This document shows positions 38,358 to 47,796 of a stretch of 64,000 nucleotides of DNA, in pieces. The DNA is from Leptolyngbya sp. FACHB-8 (GTDB lineage: Bacteria; Cyanobacteriota; Cyanobacteriia; Elainellales; Elainellaceae), in contig NZ_JACJOO010000009.1 of assembly GCF_014695575.1 (NCBI RefSeq), positions 1 through 64,000 on the forward strand. Reading direction: 5' to 3'. Each line of letters starts with the position of its first letter. The stretch's first letter is position 1. A program made the translations under genes and the position numbers. The notes under the pieces were generated by a model, which was not told the origin of the DNA, did no database searches, and saw nothing but the letters and a program-made list of their open reading frames with translations.

Positions 38358-38954
38358 ATGTCTGACCTTGCTTCCCTGGCAACCCTGGATCTGCCAACCC
38401 TGCGTCAAAAAGTGCTCACCCTCTTCGCTGAGGTTGCCTACAAGGAGGGGGAATTTACCCTATCCTCTGGGCAGACCAGCTCCTATTACATCAATGGCAA
38501 ACAGGTCACGCTCCATGCGTGGGGAGGTCTGGCTGTGGGGCGACTGCTGTTAGCCCAGGTGCCTGAGGAGGCGATCGCCGTTGCCGGTTTAACCCTGGGA
38601 GCGGATCCTCTGGTCACAGCAACCAGTGTGGCAGCGGCCTATGAGGGGCGATCGCTCACCGCTCTCATCGTACGCAAGGAAGCAAAGGGCCACGGTACCC
38701 AGGCCTATATTGAAGGCCCCACGCTTCCCCCGGGTAGTTCTGTGGCGGTGTTAGAGGATGTGGTGACAACAGGCCAGTCTGCCCTCAAAGCCGTAGATCG
38801 ATTGGAAGCAGCCGGTTATAAGGTTTCGCACATTTTAGCTCTGGTGGATCGCCAGCAGGGTGGAGCAGAGCTATATCAGGAACGTGGATTAACCTTTCAC
38901 TCGCTCTTTACGATTCAGGATATTCAGGGGGAGTGGCGATCGCAGAACTCCTAA
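38358..38954 (+). CDS. pyrE: Orotate phosphoribosyltransferase
   Basis: It joins orotate to PRPP to give OMP in pyrimidine synthesis. The 198-residue protein has the substrate loop FTLSSGQTSSYYINGKQ, the flexible loop IVRKEAKGHGTQAYIEG, and the PRPP-binding motif VAVLEDVVTTGQSAL. Normal length for the family. It converges on sucrose synthase, with a 15-bp hairpin (38957-38989) in the 47-bp gap. Confidence 0.96.
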   Translation: MSDLASLATLDLPTLRQKVLTLFAEVAYKEGEFTLSSGQTSSYYINGKQVTLHAWGGLAVGRLLLAQVPEEAIAVAGLTLGADPLVTATSVAAAYEGRSLTALIVRKEAKGHGTQAYIEGPTLPPGSSVAVLEDVVTTGQSALKAVDRLEAAGYKVSHILALVDRQQGGAELYQERGLTFHSLFTIQDIQGEWRSQNS

Positions 38955-38956
38955 TC

Positions 38957-38989
38957 GTAACTGAGCGGCGCAAAGCGCCGCTCAGTTAC
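38957..38989. terminator. 15-bp hairpin between pyrE and susA
   Basis: Perfect arms 38957-38971 and 38975-38989 with an AAA loop fill most of the 47-bp gap between two convergent genes. A short AAAAA lies just past it. A shared transcription end is the simplest reading. Confidence 0.75.
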
Positions 38990-39001
38990 TCTCAAAAATC
39001 C

Positions 39002-41449
39002 TTACCGATACCGTTGCTGCTCCAGCAAGGCCTTAGCCCGAGGCTTAAACAGGAGTTGGAACAGAGTTTCCATGTACCGCAGGAGATCCTCGCGGTTGTC
39101 CTGGGAGGTGTAGTCCCAGAAGCCGTAGATGCGGGCCAGGGAAAGGAGTTTACTGGTATGAATGCGCCAGGTGTACGTAGAGTAGACGCGATCGATCGCC
39201 CGCTCTGAAACCTGTTGCCAGAGGTCGGGTTGCTGCTCACACTTCGAGAAGAAGTCGAGCATAACATCGGCCATCTGTTGAGGTTGGGTGGGGTTGATGT
39301 AGAACCCATTCGAACCGTTGTGAATAATCTCCAGAGGGCCACCGAACTCCGTCGCAAAGGTGGGAAGGCCGGAAATCATGGCCTCCAATACCGTTAGGCC
39401 AAAGGCTTCAAACAGGGCAGGCTGCACGAAGACCCCGTGGTGGTCGGCAATAATGCGGTACACTTCGCCAGAATCAGTTTTCGAGAGACGTACCCCCAGC
39501 CAGCGAATTTTACCCCAGAGGTTGTGCTGCTGAATCAGGTTGTGCATTTTGACGATTTCGTCAGCTTCCTCAGCGTCGCTGGTTTCCTCGGTACGGGTTT
39601 TGCCCGCAATGATAATCAGATTGCAGCGTGCCTGTAGTTCGGGGCTCTGGCCGAAGGCTTCTACTAACCCGGTGAGATTTTTAATCCGATCCAGTCGGGC
39701 CATAGAAAAGATAGGAGGCTTACTGGGGTCGTCCAGTTGCCCTACGATGCTGTCGGGTTCTTGACGAGTAAACAGCAGTTCGGTGAGCCGTTCGATTTCC
39801 CCTGCGTGGCGATCGCTCCCCTTCGTATAAGGGAAGAAATAACTCTCATTCACCCCAGGCGGCACCACGTTGAACTTCGGGCTCGCCAACTGCACCCCAT
39901 GCATAACGTGGTACAAGTCAGGCATGGTAAACGTGCGGTAAGACTCATACTGACCACGGGTTTCTGCGGTTCCCACAATTTCCTGGTAGGTGCTGCTGAT
40001 GACGAAATCTGCCGCGTTCATGGCGATCAGATCCGCTGTAAATTGCAGGGAGAAGTGATACTGATCCTCCATTTCCTGCCAGTACAGGTTGCTGAACAGG
40101 TACTTCGATTTTTCTAGGGCATGGGCGATGATGCCGTTGGTTACCTTCAAGCGGCGGGATAGTAGAAAGGCCACCAGGTTACCGTCGGTGTAGTTACCCA
40201 GAATGAGATCAGGCCGTCCCTGGAACTCTGCCAGCAGTACCTTCTCAGAATCGACCGCGAAGGTTTCCAGGAAGCTCCAGATTTCAAAGCGGGAAATCCA
40301 GTTTTGTGACAGGTTGGGGTTGAAGTCGCGGAAGGGCACCCGCACAATCCAGACATTGTCGGTACCATGTACCTTTTCACGAGGTTGATCGCAACGTGTT
40401 CCATCGCTGTTAGGAATTAGGCGGGACAGGATGATCACCTTCGGCAGGGCCTCATCTGGGGTCAGCCCCGCCAGCTCCATATCTTCCTTCAGTTGCTTTT
40501 CCAGGCTACGGGCTTGATCCAGCACATAAACAACCTGGCCGCCAGTATCAGGTCGTCCCAGTACGCCCTCCTGCCCAAACCAACCATGCACCGAAACCAG
40601 CACAATCCGAAAGATCATTGGAATGCGGGAAAGGAACGATTCCAGCGCTTTTGGATCTGGGGAATCGAGTAGTTCATCCAGCAACTCAAGGGACTCGCAT
40701 ACCCGTCCCACAGTATTACCCCAACCTGGCTCAAACCCTAAGGATTGCAGATCAAACCGAAATTTCGAGTAGGATTCGTCAGGTTGATAGCGCTTCAAAA
40801 ATTCGAGGGCTCTTTTAACCTGCGCGGAAAGATGAGTGGGTGATTCTACACGCTGATTTAATAGCAACTGCATCCCTTGATGGGAGTGTAATTGCAGAAA
40901 TTGAAAGAGGACTTGTTGCCATTGCTGTGAGTACTGAAACAGCTTACTCGACAAGTAGCGATTTAGAAATTCCACTCCTCGACCAATATTTTTAGGGTCG
41001 CGAATGAGAGGAGAGTAATCGTAAAACGATTGCACATCAATTTCTAATAAATCGCCCTCGTCGGGATGGTAGTGATTGACGAGGCGATCGCGCAATTCCA
41101 ATAGTTCTTTCGGGGCTGTCTGCTCCGCAGTTCCATCCTCAAAAAGCCAGTAAGCTTCTTCAGAAGCAATTCCTGGCCGAACAATTATGCAGGCTGTATG
41201 ATTTTCAAAAATAACTTCCTGAATTTTTTGAATCAAATGATTTAAAAGCTCTAGTTGATTGCAGTCCAGCTCGTTGCCTTGAGAAGATTTCTGAGCCGTA
41301 TGCCCATTGCAAAATTGATGAAATGCCAGCAGAACTTCATTCCGCAGGTAGTAGCGCTTATCTCCCTGGTGGAGCTGGTATAAAAACTCTCGTAGAGCAG
41401 TTTTTTCAGAACTTTCTAGAACGGCGTGCAGCGGTTCAAACATAGGCAT
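39002..41449 (-). CDS. susA: Sucrose synthase
   Basis: It reversibly converts sucrose and a nucleoside diphosphate to NDP-glucose and fructose; in cyanobacteria it mainly cleaves sucrose. The ~815 residues comprise an N-terminal regulatory region (EFLYQLHQGDKRYYLRNEVLLAF) and a GT-B catalytic half, with VLVSVHGWFGQEGVLGRPDTGGQVVYVLDQ and the E-x7-E motif in PALFEAFGLTVLEAMISGLP. Candidate starts are GTG 41452, ATG 41449 and ATG 41443; the last (MFEPLHAVLESSEK) fits relatives equally well. It diverges from sucrose-phosphate phosphatase. Confidence 0.95.
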   Translation of the reverse strand: MPMFEPLHAVLESSEKTALREFLYQLHQGDKRYYLRNEVLLAFHQFCNGHTAQKSSQGNELDCNQLELLNHLIQKIQEVIFENHTACIIVRPGIASEEAYWLFEDGTAEQTAPKELLELRDRLVNHYHPDEGDLLEIDVQSFYDYSPLIRDPKNIGRGVEFLNRYLSSKLFQYSQQWQQVLFQFLQLHSHQGMQLLLNQRVESPTHLSAQVKRALEFLKRYQPDESYSKFRFDLQSLGFEPGWGNTVGRVCESLELLDELLDSPDPKALESFLSRIPMIFRIVLVSVHGWFGQEGVLGRPDTGGQVVYVLDQARSLEKQLKEDMELAGLTPDEALPKVIILSRLIPNSDGTRCDQPREKVHGTDNVWIVRVPFRDFNPNLSQNWISRFEIWSFLETFAVDSEKVLLAEFQGRPDLILGNYTDGNLVAFLLSRRLKVTNGIIAHALEKSKYLFSNLYWQEMEDQYHFSLQFTADLIAMNAADFVISSTYQEIVGTAETRGQYESYRTFTMPDLYHVMHGVQLASPKFNVVPPGVNESYFFPYTKGSDRHAGEIERLTELLFTRQEPDSIVGQLDDPSKPPIFSMARLDRIKNLTGLVEAFGQSPELQARCNLIIIAGKTRTEETSDAEEADEIVKMHNLIQQHNLWGKIRWLGVRLSKTDSGEVYRIIADHHGVFVQPALFEAFGLTVLEAMISGLPTFATEFGGPLEIIHNGSNGFYINPTQPQQMADVMLDFFSKCEQQPDLWQQVSERAIDRVYSTYTWRIHTSKLLSLARIYGFWDYTSQDNREDLLRYMETLFQLLFKPRAKALLEQQRYR

Positions 41450-41452
41450 CAC

Positions 41453-41945
41453 CGGGTAATTTTGCTAGGGCTAGGCTAACGCACGATATTGGGAATGGGT
41501 AGTATTTTTTGCTTAAAATTCGCTTCTAGACGGAGATAGTTTTGTATGCAATTCGTCAGGCTCTATCGCTCGATATAATCCATTTGATAGAGAGGCGAAG
41601 CGTGGAGGCTATTTGAAAAGTTGATTTTTTGTGCACATAGTTCATAAAAATCCACCCTGTCAAACTTCTTTAAATTACCTCTTAGAAATATCGGAAATAT
41701 TGGAAATTCAGGTCAGTCCAGTATGATAACGAGTGTTATTTATAACGTCGATAGTTATGCTCGCTTGTACCTTGATCAAACCAAAGCTCCGAGTGGAGAT
41801 TTTTCTGTTGCGAAGTGGCAGAAAAATCTCCGTTCAGGGTTCTGCAAGATCTGAGTCTGTTCAATTTGGTTGCGGCAAAGAGAGAACCGTGGGCTCAACA
41901 CCAAGCTCTCTCTTTGCCGCAACCAAATGAACCGGAGTATTAACT
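41453..41945. other. 493-bp divergent region between the sucrose genes
   Basis: It must carry the promoters of susA (minus) and spp (plus). The spp-proximal half has two hairpins: arms 41795-41807/41819-41831 (13 bp, extended inward by wobble pairs to a GAA loop) and arms 41864-41884/41908-41928 (21 bp perfect). The remainder is A/T-rich with no gene visible. Confidence 0.6.
41864..41928. repeat. 21-bp hairpin in the spp leader
   Basis: Perfect 21-bp arms with a 23-base loop; the right arm ends 17 bases before the spp ATG (41946) and just before its likely ribosome-binding site (cggag, 41933-41937). In the spp mRNA it would form a strong 5' leader structure. Confidence 0.85.
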
Positions 41946-42692
41946 ATGGCCCAATTTCTATTTATTACCGATCTGGACAATACTCTGGTCGGAGACGATG
42001 CCGCGATGAAGCAGCTCAATGCGAAATTGCTGCATCACCGAGACACCTACGGTACTCAAATTGTCTACTCGACCGGGCGATCGCGCACCTCTTACGAAGC
42101 CCTCTATCAGGAAAAGGGTCTGATTCCCCCGGATGCTGTTGTCAATGGTGTAGGTACGGCCCTCTACATTGGTGAGCAGGAGAAGCCCCATACCCCCTGG
42201 TCAGAACGGTTACAAGAGGGATGGGATCGCGATCGCATCCAGGCTATCACCGCCCACTTTTCAGACCTCACACCTCAGCCTGCCAGTGAACAAAATCCGT
42301 TCAAAATCAGTTTCTTCTTATCACCCGAAATCGCTCCTACCCTCGTACCCGAACTGGAGCGCCAACTTAAAGCAGCCGGGTTCACGGTCACCATCATCTA
42401 TAGTGGTAGCCTCGACCTGGATATTCTCCCCATCCAGGCCAACAAAGGGCTAGCAATGTCCTACCTGCAGGAACTTTGGCAGGTGCCCTCCAACACAACG
42501 GTAGCCTGCGGCGACTCCGGGAACGATCGCGCCTTTTTCGAACGTCAGGACGAACGGGGCATTATCGTCGGTAATGCGATGCAGGAACTCCTGGAGTGGC
42601 ATCACGCGAATCCCTCTCCTCACCGTTACTTAGCCCAAGCTTCTTACGCCGCAGGCATCCTGGAAGGGCTGAACCACTTTGGGCTGATTTAG
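41946..42692 (+). CDS. spp: Sucrose-phosphate phosphatase
   Basis: It dephosphorylates sucrose-6-phosphate, the last step of sucrose synthesis. The 248-residue HAD phosphatase has motif I DLDNTLVGDD (nucleophile and acid/base Asp), motif II STGRS, the lysine of FKISFFL/QANKG, and motif IV ACGDSGNDRAFF. Size and C2-type cap match the single-domain cyanobacterial enzyme. Its placement divergent from sucrose synthase puts synthesis and breakdown of sucrose side by side; no sucrose-phosphate synthase lies in the window. Confidence 0.95.
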   Translation: MAQFLFITDLDNTLVGDDAAMKQLNAKLLHHRDTYGTQIVYSTGRSRTSYEALYQEKGLIPPDAVVNGVGTALYIGEQEKPHTPWSERLQEGWDRDRIQAITAHFSDLTPQPASEQNPFKISFFLSPEIAPTLVPELERQLKAAGFTVTIIYSGSLDLDILPIQANKGLAMSYLQELWQVPSNTTVACGDSGNDRAFFERQDERGIIVGNAMQELLEWHHANPSPHRYLAQASYAAGILEGLNHFGLI

Positions 42693-42716
42693 AGCCCTTT
42701 AAAGCGAATTGATAGA

Positions 42717-42753
42717 ACCAGGCTCCTATTGTTGTAAAAACTGGGAGCCTGGT
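42717..42753 (+). terminator. 10-bp hairpin after spp
   Basis: Perfect arms 42717-42726 and 42744-42753 around a 17-base loop, 25 bases past the spp stop, between convergent genes. No T-run, so terminator function is uncertain. Confidence 0.5.
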
Positions 42754-42808
42754 CTGGTGCAAAGCTGACTCTGCAAAGCTCTTTATGGAGGGTATCTAGA
42801 AAAGTACT

Positions 42809-45800
42809 CTACAACTCAGCCTGAGAATCTGCTGCGATCGCTAACAACTTCGGAAACAAGTACACCGTAAACATGGTCCACCCATCCCGGCTATCGACTG
42901 TTACCGTCCCACCTAACTGCTCTGCCAGCTTCTGTACCAGCGCCAACCCGAGTCCCGTCCCCTCATGCAACCAGGGGTCATTGGAAGGAATTCGATAGAA
43001 CCGCTCAAAAATTCGCTCCTGCTCCTCTGCCGGAATTTCGATACCCGAATTGCAGACCTGGATTTGTAAGAAATCAGACCGTGAAAAAACGGCTATCTGG
43101 ATCTCCCCCTGAATGGGCGTGTACTTACACGCATTGTTTAGCAACTCCCCCACAATCCGCCCCAGATACATAAAGTCACAGGTCAGCGGCGGCAGTGCCG
43201 CAGGGATATCAACGGTGAGCGTTTGGGAGCGGGCACGAGTGCGCTCGATAAACGGTTCTGACAGATGATGCAGCCAATCTCCCAAATCCATCGTAGTGAG
43301 CAGCAGGGGCTCAGACTCGGCATCCAGGCGCGATAGATCCAGCAAGTCATTAATCAGCTTCAGCTCGCGGTGGCATTCATCCTTCAAAATTTGGAAATAC
43401 CGCAGAAAGCTGGGAGACTGGCCTCCCTGCAAAAGCCCCATCTCCATGAGCTTGACTTCGAGCATTTCGGTCGCCATTTTGACGTTCGCCATCGGCGTCC
43501 GCAACTCATGGGACACACTACTGAGAAACTCATCCTTCAACCGATTGAGGTGAGCCAGATCCTTCACCTGAGCCTGGGCTGCTTCATAAAGGCGGGCTTG
43601 GCGAATGGCGATCGCACACTGATTAGCAATCTGCTCCACCAGGCGAACCTCCAGTTCGTCAAACGGTTCCGGCCCCGCTCGGTACAGCCATAGGTCTCCC
43701 ATCACAATGTGGCTATCAATTAAGGGGCAGGCCAACACACTGTAATGCCGTTCTCCGTCATACAGGTTTGCCAGCGGCTCATTATCAAGAGCCCTCCAGC
43801 AAAAATGCACCGTTCTGCCCTGCATCAGTTGAGCATAAATTTCGGGGAAGTCTTGCAGGTAAATGACAGGCGCACGGGCAGAGGGTCCCCCCTCCGCCAG
43901 GTACTCGTATTGGATGGTAGAAGTCTGCCGCTCCAGGTCATACACACTGGTATCACAGGAGCTAATGCGCAGCTCTGTCGTTAGCTCTCGCACCACTTTT
44001 TGGAGAATCTGCTGCTCATCCAGACTATCCCGCACCTTGTCGGTGATGCCTTTCAGGAGAGCCTCAAAAGCATTGGCCTGTTGCAACCGCTCAGTGCGTT
44101 GCTGCACCATGGTTTCTAGTTCCACATTCAGCCGCTGTGCCCAGGCATAGAGTTCCGACTGCTGAACGGCAATGCCCACTTGAATGCCCAGTTGTTGCAG
44201 AAACTCCTGTTCCCAGGCTTGCCACTGCCGGGGAGCCTGACACTGATGGACAATCAGCAACCCCCACAACTCTTGCCCAGCCAGAATGGGGACTACCAAA
44301 TTGGCTCGAACGTTGAACTGTCGTAAAAGTTGCCGATGGCAGGGGGCGATCGCAGCCAGTTCTACATCCTGAATACCAGAGCAGCGGCCCTGTCGGTATT
44401 GCTCTACATACGATACGCGGAAGCAAGGGTCATCGTAGGTCTGCGACAGAATGCTATATTCAGGCCGCAACACCGACTCCACCCGAAAAATGCCACTCCA
44501 GTTCGGCTCAAAGCGGTACACAATTACCCGATCGGCCTGAAATAAGTCCCGTACTTCATCCACCGTAGTCTGCAACACGTCATCCAGCTCGAGAGACTGC
44601 CGGATGCGCTGGGTAACATGCAACATGACCTGATGACGATGGGCTTGCTTCTGTTGTAGATATTCAATTTCTTTGCGGGTCGTAATATCCTGTAGGGTGC
44701 CAAAAAGATACCGGGGTTGTGAGGAGTTACCCTGCACGAGTTGGCCGTTCATCACAGCATGGCTCACCGAGCCGTCCGGCAACAACAACCGAAACTCCAG
44801 GTTACAGGGAGAGGCAAAGCCGATCGCCTCCTCAATCCAGGCTTGCAGAGTGGCCTGATCCTGGGGATGTACTCGCTGTACCAAAGTTTCAAAGGAAAAC
44901 GTGACAGCTTGATGGGGCAACCCTAAAATCCGCAGCGTTTCTTGGGAAGCAGTCAGTTGCCGAGAAGTCAAATCCAGAGACCAATCGCCAATTTGGGCGA
45001 GTCGTTGGGTCCGGATGAGGGTTTGCTCGCACTGCCGGAGATGTTCCTCAGTCTGTTTTTGTTTGGAGATGTCGGTATTGGCAAAAATACAGGCGATCGC
45101 TTTTCCCTGAGAGTCAAAAATGGCAAAGATCCGCGACAACGTATGCAATGCCGTGCCATCTGAACGGCGGTACGTCATTTCCAGATCTGTCACCGCTTTG
45201 CCATTAAGCGCAGCCCTGATTCGTTCAGTAATGGCCGACTGATCCATGGTGTGGGCCAGCAATGACCAGACTGGTTGACCGCAAATATCGGAACTGTAGC
45301 CAAGTAACGATTCACAGGCTGCATTCCAGAACAGCACATTCCCATCCAAATCAATGAGAAAAATCGCATTGGGCGAGCGTTCAACCGCTTGTCTAGAGTA
45401 ATGCAATGCCAGCGAGCAGAGGAATTTTGAAGAAAAGTCGGGGGTCAACCCCAAAAACTCTTCCCGGTGCCCATAATCCTCCAGGGCAGGCTCCTCCAAG
45501 ACACGCAGCCATGGCCGTTGTAGCGTCGTGTTCTCCTGCCTCAAGCTAACTGAATCGGAGGCATCTTCCAGGGAAGCACCCTCCACCTTCCACTGCTGCT
45601 CAAGGCTCACTTCACCTAGAACATCCGCAGGGGTCAACACCTCCAGCACTGTGCCGTCAGCGGCAATCACGGGCAAGTATTGCACCCGGTTTTGTCGAAA
45701 GAGGGTTACCAGTAAAGGAATATTCAGTCGTTGCTCCCATGGCAGGGTTGGGACTGAAACCTGCATCAGCGATCGCACAGAAAGACTGTTGGCTTCCTGC

Positions 45801-45997
45801 CCTCCAGCTATTGCCCGCAGCATATCCGCTGCAGTAATTAACCCGAGCAACCCCTTGGGCTCCCCCACCAGAATACATTCCACCCCCTGCTGCATCTGAG
45901 CGATTACATCCGCCCCGGTTCCGTACACCGACACCCACCCATATAAGGGAGGAAATGCAGCGAACTCATCCTCACCTATGGTAGAGACTTGAGCCAT
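42809..45997 (-). CDS. CBS-PAS-PAS-CBCR-GAF-GAF sensor histidine kinase
   Basis: A 1062-residue soluble kinase. Order: CBS pair (~10-135), two PAS/PAC units (~200-320, 335-445), GAF1 (~455-620), GAF2 (~650-800), HisKA with His830 (SSVSHELRTPMANVK), HATPase (~930-1045; N box ELLNNACKYT, GTGLGLALV). GAF1 has the cyanobacteriochrome bilin site Cys553-His554 (IAPCHRQLLRQFNVRANLVVPI) and Asp523-Pro-Cys525-Phe526, a DXCF motif, 28 residues before. Known DXCF photosensors use both cysteines for blue or violet sensing. CBS domains could add nucleotide sensing. No response regulator adjoins. Confidence 0.9.
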   Translation of the reverse strand: MAQVSTIGEDEFAAFPPLYGWVSVYGTGADVIAQMQQGVECILVGEPKGLLGLITAADMLRAIAGGQEANSLSVRSLMQVSVPTLPWEQRLNIPLLVTLFRQNRVQYLPVIAADGTVLEVLTPADVLGEVSLEQQWKVEGASLEDASDSVSLRQENTTLQRPWLRVLEEPALEDYGHREEFLGLTPDFSSKFLCSLALHYSRQAVERSPNAIFLIDLDGNVLFWNAACESLLGYSSDICGQPVWSLLAHTMDQSAITERIRAALNGKAVTDLEMTYRRSDGTALHTLSRIFAIFDSQGKAIACIFANTDISKQKQTEEHLRQCEQTLIRTQRLAQIGDWSLDLTSRQLTASQETLRILGLPHQAVTFSFETLVQRVHPQDQATLQAWIEEAIGFASPCNLEFRLLLPDGSVSHAVMNGQLVQGNSSQPRYLFGTLQDITTRKEIEYLQQKQAHRHQVMLHVTQRIRQSLELDDVLQTTVDEVRDLFQADRVIVYRFEPNWSGIFRVESVLRPEYSILSQTYDDPCFRVSYVEQYRQGRCSGIQDVELAAIAPCHRQLLRQFNVRANLVVPILAGQELWGLLIVHQCQAPRQWQAWEQEFLQQLGIQVGIAVQQSELYAWAQRLNVELETMVQQRTERLQQANAFEALLKGITDKVRDSLDEQQILQKVVRELTTELRISSCDTSVYDLERQTSTIQYEYLAEGGPSARAPVIYLQDFPEIYAQLMQGRTVHFCWRALDNEPLANLYDGERHYSVLACPLIDSHIVMGDLWLYRAGPEPFDELEVRLVEQIANQCAIAIRQARLYEAAQAQVKDLAHLNRLKDEFLSSVSHELRTPMANVKMATEMLEVKLMEMGLLQGGQSPSFLRYFQILKDECHRELKLINDLLDLSRLDAESEPLLLTTMDLGDWLHHLSEPFIERTRARSQTLTVDIPAALPPLTCDFMYLGRIVGELLNNACKYTPIQGEIQIAVFSRSDFLQIQVCNSGIEIPAEEQERIFERFYRIPSNDPWLHEGTGLGLALVQKLAEQLGGTVTVDSRDGWTMFTVYLFPKLLAIAADSQAEL

Positions 45998-46113
45998 CCT
46001 ATTCCTGAGTTCGACAGTAATCCACGTTCAATCTGTCCAACAATCCCGTCTACGCCGAAGATGCAGACATACCCCTCCAAGACAGAACACACCCGCTCAG
46101 CGCCACCAATGGC

Positions 46114-46938
46114 TTAGCTCCCTGAGGTCATAGCCTGGATTACCGCTTCCTGGCTCACTCGCTCGTAAATCGTTTTGAGGTAGCTCATGACAACCTGTGG
46201 CGAAACACCGCTAACAGTCCCTAACAACTCTGGCGTTAAAGGTAATGTACCCAATAAATCTAGAACTGTTTCGCTTCCTGGGTTGGGAGCAATAACAACC
46301 AGGGAAGGCTCAAGTTGATGGTGATATTGCCAGAACTGAGCCAGATCCATTTCAGGTAGAGACTGGGTCGAAGCCGTTTCAGGTTCCGCTGTATCTGCGC
46401 TCTGCCCCTGGCGCAGCTCTCGTAAAGCGCTCAGCAGTTGCTCTTTGGTACGCCCTCGCAGTTGAAACAGAACAAAAGGATCTTCGCTAAAGCGATCGCC
46501 CAAGGTATAGTAGACCGCACCGATGTGCTTACAGGGGTTCGCCGGATCCGGACAGGTGCAACGGCTATGAATATCAAATTTTGTAAAGGGAAACAAACTT
46601 AACCCGTTGGCCGTAAACACGTCTTCAATATTGTGAGGCATTTCCCCAGCCAACAGCTTTGCCGTATAAAACGCTTGCTGAGAGAGTGATTCGATAATAT
46701 ATCCCCACTGTTCGTCGTCGAAGGAATCCAGGTGAAGCACCACCTTGTAGGGTTCTGGGGCGGTCCCCTGCACCAGCGCATGCACCTTGTAACCCCGAAA
46801 CTCAATTTTCAGTACGTGGCCTTCCCGGGCATAGTTGCGGGCTCGGGCTAGGCGTCGCACCCAGCCAAAGGATTCCAACACATCGACCCATCGTTGTGCC
46901 CACCATTCCCGATTGGATTGAACCCCTGCCTCAGTCAT
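46114..46938 (-). CDS. SWIM zinc finger protein
   Basis: The 274-residue product has a SWIM zinc-binding motif, CTCPDPANPCKHIGAVYY (C-x-C-x7-C-x-H), after a beta-rich region (VLKIEFRGYKVHALVQG). Stand-alone SWIM proteins of this type accompany SNF2-family helicases in many bacteria, but none is adjacent here. The C-terminal part (from LPEMDLAQFWQYHHQLE) is helical and unassigned. ATG at 46938 (MTEAGVQSNREWWAQRW), preceded by GGGTATGG, is preferred to a GTG at 46986. Confidence 0.87.
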   Translation of the reverse strand: MTEAGVQSNREWWAQRWVDVLESFGWVRRLARARNYAREGHVLKIEFRGYKVHALVQGTAPEPYKVVLHLDSFDDEQWGYIIESLSQQAFYTAKLLAGEMPHNIEDVFTANGLSLFPFTKFDIHSRCTCPDPANPCKHIGAVYYTLGDRFSEDPFVLFQLRGRTKEQLLSALRELRQGQSADTAEPETASTQSLPEMDLAQFWQYHHQLEPSLVVIAPNPGSETVLDLLGTLPLTPELLGTVSGVSPQVVMSYLKTIYERVSQEAVIQAMTSGS

Positions 46939-47264
46939 GCAGCCATACCCATGACATTTAATTCTGCATCTACAAACCTCTATCACTACTCAAACGCGAT
47001 TCCTCAGGATTTTCAACGGGAAAAGAACAGGACTGCTAAAAATTGTCATCAATCTTTGCCGTAATTACCCTGAGAAAAATCAGGTCTAAGGTTAGCGAGA
47101 TAGGCGCTGAACACGTGCCCCTTCAACCTTATGCCCCAGAAACCGCTTTCCCAGTGTTTCCTCCAGGTATCCGCAAATTTTCCCATGCACGTTCTGTGCA
47201 TAGTTGTGAACATAAATGTAACAATGGATCCAATTAGAAATATGTCTTGGGTCAGATTTACCTT

Positions 47265-47627
47265 ATGATCTTTAACTCTGACGGAACAGAATTCTTTGCG
47301 AGCGGCAGCAGGGAGGAGCGGCAGGCCAACCAACTGCTGCAATACCTCCAGCACCAATCTCCAGAAATGCTAGGACGAGTCGCCCGCTCGGTCAGCCCTG
47401 AAATCAAGGAAATCATCTCCCAAAACGTACAGGGATTGGTGGGAATGCTTCCGTCGGAAGCCTTCAACATGCAAATCACCACCGACCGAGAAAATCTTGC
47501 AGGGCTGTTGGCTTCGGCCATGATGACTGGATACTTTCTGCGACGGATGGAACAGCGAATGGAGTTGGAATCTAGCATGGCTAGTTCCTTTTCCCTTCGC
47601 GATGATGATGACAATCGTCCTGACTAA
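47265..47627 (+). CDS. DUF760 family protein
   Basis: A 120-residue DUF760 protein, a family confined mainly to cyanobacteria and plastids. The core is NQLLQYLQHQSPEMLGRVARSVSPEIKEIISQNVQGLVGMLPSEAFNMQITT, followed by GLLASAMMTGYFLRRMEQRMELE, a helix with small residues. Function unknown. ATG at 47265 (MIFNSDGTEFFASGS) is preferred to an in-frame TTG at 47247. Confidence 0.9.
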   Translation: MIFNSDGTEFFASGSREERQANQLLQYLQHQSPEMLGRVARSVSPEIKEIISQNVQGLVGMLPSEAFNMQITTDRENLAGLLASAMMTGYFLRRMEQRMELESSMASSFSLRDDDDNRPD

Positions 47628-47712
47628 ATTAGGTCAAGGGTTAATTTGGGCACAGAGCCCACGAAAAATGTAACGGAAACGGGCTCTAAGGAGGTTTCTG
47701 CATAAGAATCTA

Positions 47713-47765
47713 CCCAGGATGTTGGTGCTTTGCCCGCTTCGCGGGCAAAGCACCAACATCCTGGG
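47713..47765. repeat. 25-bp perfect hairpin, TTC loop
   Basis: Arms 47713-47737 and 47741-47765 pair perfectly; the loop is TTC within gcttcgc (gcgaagc on the other strand). It lies between the convergent DUF760 and HtrA genes, 31 bases from the protease stop. Confidence 0.92.
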
Positions 47766-47796
47766 GGTAATTTCATTGTTGGAAATCTCCTAAGCT

